38,830 nt of DNA from an uncultured Lachnospiraceae bacterium. Its GTDB lineage: Bacteria; Bacillota; Clostridia; Lachnospirales; Lachnospiraceae. The DNA lies in the NCBI GenBank assembly GCA_947626965.1, contig CANQUH010000017.1, positions 1-38,830 on the forward strand, given 5' to 3'. The position numbers and the translations under genes were made by a program. Shown here in pieces: positions 33,372 to 38,830 of the stretch. Below the pieces are notes generated by a model that worked only from the letters and a program-made list of their open reading frames with translations, did no database searches and was not told the origin of the DNA. The first letter of the stretch is position 1, and every line of letters begins with the position of its first letter.

Positions 33372-34655
33372 TTACTCCATCTGTCCCAGCAGATAATCCA
33401 CAAACTGCTGCGCTGTCCTGCCGGAAAAACCGCCGTGCTGAAGTTCCCATTTGTTCGCCTCGTCCAGAAGCTTCTCCTCCGGAATTTCCAGCCCATTGCG
33501 CTTTGCGAGCACCCGGACAATATTCTGGAACTCCTTCTTGTCCGGCGATCCAAAGTAGATCGTGACGCCGAACCGCCGCACAAGCGAAAGTTTCTCCTGA
33601 ATTGTATCCGTGATATGAATATCGTCCCTGCGCTCCTCGTTGTCTGTAAACTTCTCCCGGATCAGATTCCTGCGGTTGGAGGTCGCGTAGATCAGGACAT
33701 TCTCGGGCTTCTTCTCAAGACCGCCCTCGATCACCGCCTTCAGATACTTGTACTCCGTCTCAAACTCCTCGAACGACAGATCGTCCATGTAAATGATAAA
33801 GCGGTAGTTGCGGTTCTTGATCTGCCCAATCACATCATTCAGATCGCGGAACTGATGCTTATATATTTCGATGATGCGCAGCCCCTGATCGTAATAACGG
33901 TTCAGGATTCCCTTGATACTCGAGGACTTTCCGGTCCCCGCATCGCCGAACAGCAGACAGTTGTTCGCCTTTTTCCCGCGCACAAAGGCTTCCGTGTTGT
34001 CGATCAGCTTCTTCTTCGGAATCTCATACCCCACCAGATCCTCCAGATACACATGCGCAATGTTTGTGATCGGAACGATCTTTACTCCATCGTCCTCATG
34101 CGAGACGCGGAACGCTTTGTGGAGGCCAAATTTTCCAACGCCGAACTCCTTGTAAAAAGTGATCATATGTTCCGTAAATTCCCCGATATCCGCAGAACCG
34201 GCAAGCTGCACCGCCAGCTCACAGATCCTGTCCCGGATACGGCGGTTGAACATCTTTCCGGCCGCCTCACTGTGATAATGAAGGATCTCCTCAAAAAACT
34301 TTACGCCAAGTTCCTCCTCAAGCCCTGCAAAATCATATGCAAACAGCTCGCGGAATATCTCAAAATCATGGATCGCGATCCTTTTCAGGCTCCCGTCGCC
34401 GACGCCCTTGATCTCACACGCCGTGCTGAACACATTCTCATGGTTCACCAGCAGAAACGTGAGATATGTATGCCAGAGATTTTCCTCAAACCCGTACGTC
34501 CCCGCCATGTCGATCAGACCGTGCACACAGGAGAAAAACCGTTCGCGCACAGCCGCGCTCTTCTCCTTATAGTGCTCCATGATCCATGTCATCTCCGACA
34601 GAATCTCTCCGTGTTCAAAGTCACGGTATAATATCAATTCTTCCGTTCTAGCCAT
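33372..34655 (-). CDS. DUF815 AAA+ ATPase
   Basis: 427 residues. The N-terminal half (about 1-210) is helical without recognised motifs. The C-terminal half is an AAA+ ATPase of the DUF815 family: Walker A GDAGTGKSSSI near residue 236, Walker B-like FIIYMDDLSFEEFE, sensor-type ATSNRRNLIREKF, and an Arg-rich stretch ending GFSGRTAQQFVDYLL. The family is widespread and of unknown function. AAAGGA lies about 10 bases before the ATG. It sits between pheA and ppx, 82 bases behind pheA. Not a transposon protein by any visible sign. Confidence 0.85.
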   Translation of the reverse strand: MARTEELILYRDFEHGEILSEMTWIMEHYKEKSAAVRERFFSCVHGLIDMAGTYGFEENLWHTYLTFLLVNHENVFSTACEIKGVGDGSLKRIAIHDFEIFRELFAYDFAGLEEELGVKFFEEILHYHSEAAGKMFNRRIRDRICELAVQLAGSADIGEFTEHMITFYKEFGVGKFGLHKAFRVSHEDDGVKIVPITNIAHVYLEDLVGYEIPKKKLIDNTEAFVRGKKANNCLLFGDAGTGKSSSIKGILNRYYDQGLRIIEIYKHQFRDLNDVIGQIKNRNYRFIIYMDDLSFEEFETEYKYLKAVIEGGLEKKPENVLIYATSNRRNLIREKFTDNEERRDDIHITDTIQEKLSLVRRFGVTIYFGSPDKKEFQNIVRVLAKRNGLEIPEEKLLDEANKWELQHGGFSGRTAQQFVDYLLGQME

Positions 34656-34737
34656 ATTCTGTAGTTCCTTTCCGTTTTCAGTTGTTTCAATCCACGCTGT
34701 GGGCGAAAGCCGATTGCTCCGCTGCTTTGCAGCTTTC

Positions 34738-35868
34738 TCAGTAGTTCCCCAAAATCTTCATATTGATCGCTTCCTCGCGGATCCCGCGCAGCGCGTTCTT
34801 CACGGCGCTGTCGTTCAGGTTTCCGTCAAAATCAATGAAGAAGCGGTATTCCCAGTTTCTTCCGGCAATCGGCCGCGATTCAATCTTGGTCAGGTTAATA
34901 TTATTATAAATAAAATGAGACATAATATAGTACAGCGAGCCGCTGCTGTGCGGCGCTTCAAAACAGATACTGATCTTCTTCGCGTCCTTCCGGAAGATGC
35001 GCTGATTCGTCACGACAATAAAACGCGTCGAGTTCGCCTTATTATAATAAATATGCTCCGCGAGCACCTCCAGACCGAAATATTCCGCCGCGAAATGGCT
35101 CGCGATCGCCGCCTGCGTCGGATCCCCGTCCTCAGCAACCTTCTTGGCCGCCATCGCTGTGTTCCCATACGGAATCTGCAGCCATTCCCTGTGCTGGTCG
35201 AGATACTCCTCGCACTGGGACAGCGCCTGCTGATGAGAATAGACTTTCTTGATCTGGCGGATATCCGTTCCGGGAAGTCCGAGCAGCGCATGCTCGCACT
35301 TGATGATCTGCTCCCCGACGATATAATTCTCAAAATTTACAAGGAGATCGTAATTGTCGGCCACGATCCCTGCCGAAGAGTTTTCAATCGGAAGCACCGC
35401 ATAGTCGGCGGCTCCCTCCGCGATTGCCTCCATCGCGTCGCGCCATTTCGTCACATGAAAGCAGTTGACATCATTCCCGAAATACGTGCGCATTGCCGCG
35501 TGGCTGTAGGCGCCCTCCACCCCCTGGTAGACGACGCGGATATTCTCGCGTTCAATATCATCCACAGCGATAAACGGAAGTCTTCCCGCCACGCCGTTTT
35601 TTGCGAGAAGCTGATACTGAAGTTTCCGGCTCATCGACATGATCTGCTGAAACAGTTCCTTGATGCCATGGCGGTTAAAATCATTGTGCGTCAGGCCGGT
35701 CAGCGTATTCAGCTTCGCGTGCTCCCTGTCCTTGTCAAATACTTTTCTGCCATTCGCGATCTTGAACTCGGCAACCTCCTGGCAGATGTCCATGCGCTCC
35801 TCAAAAAGCCTGACAATCTGCTGGTCAATCTCATCAATCTGATCTCGTAACTCCATCAAGTCTCTCAT
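34738..35868 (-). CDS. pheA: Chorismate mutase / prephenate dehydratase (P-protein)
   Basis: 376 residues, fused form. Chorismate mutase domain at about 1-90 (LRDQIDEIDQQIVRLFEERM, VAEFK, DREH). Prephenate dehydratase at about 110-285: YQGVEGAYSHAAM, VLPIENSSAGIV, YSHQQALSQC, and STRFIVV with the key Thr-Arg-Phe. ACT regulatory domain at about 295-376 with ESRPIAG, part of the Phe-binding site, so feedback inhibition by phenylalanine is expected. AGGAG precedes the ATG. The 133-base gap behind folC shows no T-box or leader peptide. Confidence 0.95.
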   Translation of the reverse strand: MRDLMELRDQIDEIDQQIVRLFEERMDICQEVAEFKIANGRKVFDKDREHAKLNTLTGLTHNDFNRHGIKELFQQIMSMSRKLQYQLLAKNGVAGRLPFIAVDDIERENIRVVYQGVEGAYSHAAMRTYFGNDVNCFHVTKWRDAMEAIAEGAADYAVLPIENSSAGIVADNYDLLVNFENYIVGEQIIKCEHALLGLPGTDIRQIKKVYSHQQALSQCEEYLDQHREWLQIPYGNTAMAAKKVAEDGDPTQAAIASHFAAEYFGLEVLAEHIYYNKANSTRFIVVTNQRIFRKDAKKISICFEAPHSSGSLYYIMSHFIYNNINLTKIESRPIAGRNWEYRFFIDFDGNLNDSAVKNALRGIREEAINMKILGNY

Positions 35869-36001
35869 AAAGTTTCTCCTGTGATTGTTATTATTGAGAA
35901 CTGTTCTTGTTCCACTTCTCCTGTTATTCCGAAATCCTGCAAAACAAAATCCCTGAATCCTGATCTCTGCTCATTTTCCCGGACGCTGCGCAGACAGGAA
36001 A

Positions 36002-37303
36002 TCATTTTCCAGTCTCTCCATATACCGCGGTGACCGCCCGTTCCGCCTCCGCAAGAAATGACAGCGACCCGAAAATCAGGATCACATCCTCTTTCCCTGC
36101 GAGTCCTCTGCAGATCCGCACGGCGTCCTCTATCCCGTCTGCCGCCTCCACCGACGGATTCACCCTGCGCACCACCTCCGCGAGCTTTTTCGCCGGAAGC
36201 GCGCGCGGATTGTTCGGCGTCTCGATCGTCACGATGTGCTCTGCCAGCGGAGCTGTAATTTCGATAATTCTATCATATTCCTTGTCAGAAAACACGCCAA
36301 AAATGAAAAATATTTTCTTTTCCTGAAAATATTCTTTCACGGACTCGCGGAGCCGCTTCGCCGCATCCGGATTGTGCGCCCCGTCCATCACAATATAAGG
36401 CTCTGTGTGGATTACGCTGAACCTTCCTCTCCAGATGGTATGTGCAAAACCCTCCCGGACCGCCTCATCCGAAATTGTCCATCCATGCTTCCGGAGCATC
36501 CGCACAGCATCAATCGCAAGCGCCGCGTTCTCGATCTGATGCCTCCCCGTAAGCGGAATTTCGATTTCTTCAAATTCACGATAGGAAAACTTCTGAAGTC
36601 CGATCCCGTAGACGACATCTCTGATCTCTGACGGCTCGACAAACGCAAGCTCACAGCCCTGCTCTTTGGCTGTCCTTTTTATAACCTCCGCGGCCTCCGC
36701 TTCCTGATGCGCCGAGACCGCCGGCACGCCTGGCTTGAAAATCCCCGCCTTGTTCCACGCGATCTCCGCGAGTGTATCCCCTAACACTGCCATGTGATCC
36801 CTGCTGATCGAGGCAAGTACCGCGAGCTCCGTCGTTCTGACCACGTTCGTCGCGTCCATCCGCCCGCCAAGACCCGCCTCCAGCGTCACGATATCGCACT
36901 TCTGCTCGACAAAATATAAAAAAGAAACCGCAGTCTCCATCTCAAAGGCCGTCGGCAGCGGTTTTCCTTCCCGCTTCATCCCATCAACCGCCTCCGCCAC
37001 GCGGCTCATCAGACGCGCAAACGAATCCCGGTCAATATATTCCCCGCTGACCTGTATGCGTTCCCGGTAGGAAAACAGCGTCGGGGAAACATAACGCCCC
37101 ACCTTGTATCCCGCCTCCGCAAGGATCGTGGACAAATACGCCAGCACTGATCCCTTCCCGTTCGTCCCCGCAATATGCACAAACTTCAGCGCATCCTGCG
37201 GATTCCCGAGAAGCGCGAGCAGATTCTCCATCGTCTCAAGTCCGAACACACTGCCCTTTGCCGCAATCTGATCAATCCAGGCCCTTGCCTCTGTATAATT
37301 CAT
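36002..37303 (-). CDS. folC: Folylpolyglutamate / dihydrofolate synthase
   Basis: 433 residues. Adds glutamate to folates and, in the bifunctional form, to dihydropteroate. P-loop GTNGKGS at 46-52, SPTLFSYRERIQV, the Mur-ligase-type VTLEAGLGGRMDATNV, then SRDHMAVLGDTLAEIAWNKAGI and DGAHNPDAAKRL. Length and order are standard. First gene of the long minus-strand run through polC, with a visible promoter. Confidence 0.95.
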   Translation of the reverse strand: MNYTEARAWIDQIAAKGSVFGLETMENLLALLGNPQDALKFVHIAGTNGKGSVLAYLSTILAEAGYKVGRYVSPTLFSYRERIQVSGEYIDRDSFARLMSRVAEAVDGMKREGKPLPTAFEMETAVSFLYFVEQKCDIVTLEAGLGGRMDATNVVRTTELAVLASISRDHMAVLGDTLAEIAWNKAGIFKPGVPAVSAHQEAEAAEVIKRTAKEQGCELAFVEPSEIRDVVYGIGLQKFSYREFEEIEIPLTGRHQIENAALAIDAVRMLRKHGWTISDEAVREGFAHTIWRGRFSVIHTEPYIVMDGAHNPDAAKRLRESVKEYFQEKKIFFIFGVFSDKEYDRIIEITAPLAEHIVTIETPNNPRALPAKKLAEVVRRVNPSVEAADGIEDAVRICRGLAGKEDVILIFGSLSFLAEAERAVTAVYGETGK

Positions 37304-37375
37304 AATATCCTGTTCCTCGACTTTCCTTTTCTGATATGCCCCGCACCTGTGTTCTCATGCCGGGCTTTCTCACGT

Positions 37376-37404
37376 ATTCTACTACTCTTCGGGGGAAATT
37401 ACAA
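37376..37404 (-). promoter_or_regulatory. Promoter of folC
   Basis: Reverse strand TTGTAA, 17 bases, TAGAAT, about 70 bases before the start codon. Confidence 0.6.
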
Positions 37405-37492
37405 GGATTACCGCTTCATCCAGGCAAAGCTCTCAAGCAAAGAGGCAGAAATGCCGTCTTCTCTGCATAATTTCCCGGAAATCCGGCAATAC

Positions 37493-37639
37493 TTTTATAG
37501 CAAACGACAAAAATATTTGCCGTTTGCTATAAACCCTACGGGGGATGCGCACGAATTTGAAGCGGAAAAATGCCGCTTGAGCGGCACAAATTCGGCGCAG
37601 GGAACGAGCAAAACGAAAATCGTTTTGTCGTTCCCTATA
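37493..37639 (-). repeat. 147-bp MITE-like palindromic element, copy B
   Basis: The inverted partner of copy A at 17773-17919, two mismatches in 147 bases. Its termini are TATAG(GG/CA)AACGACAAAA, and its third hairpin is a nearly perfect palindrome (TATAGCAAACG...CGTTTGCTATA). It lies in the 405-base divergent gap between folC and the CmpB-like gene. Confidence 0.87.
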
Positions 37640-37708
37640 AAAACACTGACAGTAAACTCCCATGCCCACACTGCGGGCGTCACAATAAGTGAAAGGCGGT
37701 GATCTCAC

Positions 37709-38110
37709 ATGCACTCCAAATTTATCCGCTGCGGCATGTATGGCTGGTGTCTCGAAATCCTCTGGACCGGCCTTCATTCCCTGCTTCGGCACGAGCCAAA
37801 GCTCATGGGATTTTCTTCCCTGAGGATGTTCCCGATTTACGGCATGGCCTCTCTGCTCTCCCCACTCTCAGCCCTGCTGAAAAAATTCGGAACCATAACC
37901 AGAGGCTTCATCTATATGCTCTGCATCTTTACCGTCGAATATACCTCCGGGATGTACCTGAAAAAACGGGACTGCTGTCCCTGGGACTACAGCGGCTCCC
38001 CACTGCAGGTCAACGGCGTAATCCGGCTCGATTACGCGCCGCTGTGGTTTTTTACCGGGCTGTTCTATGAAAAAATGCTTGGAAAAACAGCGGATTCCGG
38101 ACAGACGTAA
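37709..38110 (+). CDS. Small membrane protein, CmpB-type putative ABC transporter family
   Basis: 133 residues. Residues CGMYGWCLEILWTGL, the PIYGMA segment, FTVEYTSGMYL and DYSGSP followed by VNGVIRLDYAPLWFFTG match the ABC_trans_CmpB family (putative ABC-transporter type IV). About three or four membrane helices are visible. It lacks any ATPase domain, and no ATP-binding partner lies next to it, so transport is only a name from the family. The ribosome site (AAAGGCGGTGAT) is well placed. Confidence 0.75.
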   Translation: MHSKFIRCGMYGWCLEILWTGLHSLLRHEPKLMGFSSLRMFPIYGMASLLSPLSALLKKFGTITRGFIYMLCIFTVEYTSGMYLKKRDCCPWDYSGSPLQVNGVIRLDYAPLWFFTGLFYEKMLGKTADSGQT

Positions 38111-38112
38111 GC

Positions 38113-38137
38113 AGGAGCAGGTCAATGACCCGCTCCT
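38113..38137. terminator. Hairpin between convergent CmpB-like and XRE genes
   Basis: AGGAGC-a-GGTC, loop AAT, GACC-c-GCTCCT, followed on the plus strand by TCCTGTATGTTTT. Weak T run. Confidence 0.5.
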
Positions 38138-38160
38138 TCCTGTATGTTTTCAGCAGCTCT

Positions 38161-38499
38161 TTATTTCCCTGCTTTTTTCTTTGCGACCCGTTTCCTCACC
38201 GGCAGGCCCAGATCCTGCAGTTTACGCCCGAGCTCATCATCCTTCGCAACAAGAAGCAGATCTTTATCCATGTAATTAAGCACATGCAAGACAGCTGCGT
38301 AATATCCTATCGCTACAGAAGGAGCGCCCTTTTCAATGGCACACAGGGTCGCCCTGCTGATCCCGGCCCTTTCCGCAACCAGTTCCGCCGATATTTTTCT
38401 GCGTAATCGCGCATATTTTATTTGAAGACCCATCTGCTCTAAATATCTCAGTGTCTCTGGAAGCAGTACAATTGATTTCTTCGGCATGATCGTCATCAT
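38161..38499 (-). CDS. XRE-family helix-turn-helix regulator
   Basis: 112 residues. HTH at about residues 26-58: YARLRRKISAELVAERAGIS then RATLCAIEKGAPS, the classic XRE/Cro shape. The C-terminus is Lys/Arg-rich. Size and shape resemble HipB/HigA-type antitoxin regulators, but no toxin gene follows it in its own operon. ATGs at 38499, 38496 and 38487 compete: AAGGAG is 0, 3 and 12 bases away, so the true start is uncertain. It is divergent from the AAA ATPase gene, and an inverted repeat covers its promoter, which suggests self-repression. Confidence 0.82.
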   Translation of the reverse strand: MMTIMPKKSIVLLPETLRYLEQMGLQIKYARLRRKISAELVAERAGISRATLCAIEKGAPSVAIGYYAAVLHVLNYMDKDLLLVAKDDELGRKLQDLGLPVRKRVAKKKAGK

Positions 38500-38503
38500 C
38501 TCC

Positions 38504-38527
38504 TTACGTCAATAATATTATACGTAA
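38504..38527. promoter_or_regulatory. Probable operator over the XRE gene -10 box
   Basis: TTACGT and ACGTAA face each other over 12 bases that hold the palindrome ATAATATTAT. The site overlaps the -10 of the XRE promoter. Confidence 0.5.
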
Positions 38528-38543
38528 TAATAGATTTTGTCAA
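38515..38543 (-). promoter_or_regulatory. Promoter of the XRE regulator
   Basis: Reverse strand TTGACA, 17 bases, TAATAT. One of the best sigma-A matches in the window. Confidence 0.7.
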
Positions 38544-38623
38544 TTTTTATTTACTTTATTAGAAAATATCCGCCTCTCCTGTCATCTTAAAACTCATTCA
38601 GCGTAAAGTCCAAAGAAAACAGG

Positions 38624-38748
38624 TATAAAAATGTGATTTCTGTTCTCCAAAACAGTAATAATTTTGTGATACGGGTTGTATTTTTCATTCGCTTGAAATA
38701 TAATAAAAATGTGATTATAGTACACAATAACTTTAATAAAAATGTGAT
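38624..38748 (+). repeat. Four spaced copies of TAATAAAAATGTGAT-like motif
   Basis: Copies end with GTGAT at 38637, 38670, 38715 and 38748, so the intervals are 33, 45 and 33 bases. Copies 3 and 4 are identical over 15 bases (TAATAAAAATGTGAT); copy 1 reads TATAAAAATGTGAT and copy 2 TAATAATTTTGTGAT. Copy 3 sits exactly in the -35/-10 spacer and copy 4 in the leader just before the ribosome site. Confidence 0.7.
38693..38721 (+). promoter_or_regulatory. Promoter of the AAA ATPase gene
   Basis: TTGAAA at 38693, 17 bases, TATAGT at 38716. The spacer is occupied by the third motif copy, as expected for a repressor site. Confidence 0.6.
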
Positions 38749-38759
38749 GAGGTGTATCT

Positions 38760-38830
38760 ATGGAACGATTGATTTTGAATAAACTGCTGGACTGGAAGAA
38801 TTCACCTTACCGCAAACCACTGATCTTAAA
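38760..38830 (+). CDS. AAA family ATPase (DUF4143-type), 5' end only
   Basis: Only 23 codons are inside the window. MERLILNKLLDWKNSPYRKP followed by LIL is the usual start of AAA_14/DUF4143 ATPases, where a Walker A segment of the type GARQVGKT normally follows at once. GAGG lies 7 bases before the ATG. The family is abundant in gut Clostridia and has no settled role. The identification rests on a short N-terminus. Confidence 0.65.
   Translation, partial: MERLILNKLLDWKNSPYRKPLIL

Noticed and set aside
38161-38830. Toxin-antitoxin pair formed by the XRE gene and the AAA ATPase gene
   Set aside because: The genes are divergent with separate promoters and different operator motifs, and the ATPase family is not a known toxin; only 23 of its codons are visible.

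Overview
The window looks like a chromosomal segment of a gut-type Lachnospiraceae bacterium (Clostridia). Supporting signs are the Gram-positive replicative polymerase PolC, a YqeG-type HAD phosphatase, a DUF5688 protein, an Rpn/PD-(D/E)XK family gene, an acetyl-CoA-type MetA (Glu111), a fused chorismate mutase-prephenate dehydratase, and strong AGGAGG ribosome sites with several TTG starts. Genus assignment is inference from protein resemblance only.

Layout. (1) 1-2.8 kb is a decayed zone: the 5' part of an Rpn family gene, a broken tRNA-His guanylyltransferase (Thg1-like) gene, an orphan secreted protein, and an Rpn-like scrap fused to the end of metA. (2) 2.7-6.6 kb, minus strand, is a tight rluF-like / ligA / metA operon. 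(3) 6.8-8.3 kb holds a membrane SH3 protein and a small PH-domain protein. (4) 8.4-19.2 kb, minus strand, is a sortase-assembled pilus operon in the order SipA-like inactive signal peptidase, class B sortase, major pilin, minor pilin, 2396-residue tip adhesin. (5) 19.3-19.7 kb has tRNA-Arg(CCG), its terminator and a GC-rich tandem repeat. (6) 19.7-23.7 kb has DUF5688 with a small upstream ORF, efp, pyrC and yqeG. (7) 23.7-37.3 kb, minus strand, is housekeeping: polC, ispG, ppk, ppx, a DUF815 AAA+ ATPase, pheA, folC. (8) 37.3-38.8 kb has a CmpB-like membrane protein, an XRE regulator, and the start of an AAA ATPase gene whose promoter region carries four copies of a short motif.

How the genes work together. 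The pilus operon is self-contained. Two pilins with FctA-type folds and a giant adhesin carry C-terminal sorting regions, a sortase polymerises them, and a signal-peptidase-like protein without its catalytic Ser and Lys probably acts as an assembly factor, as SipA does in streptococcal FCT pili. Hairpins flank the major pilin gene. ppk and ppx form a polyphosphate make-and-break pair.

The most notable unexplained structures are a 147-bp MITE-like element present twice in inverted orientation (17.8 and 37.5 kb), the regularly spaced motif at the right edge, and the Thg1-like remnant. No CRISPR array, complete transposase gene or phage module was seen.
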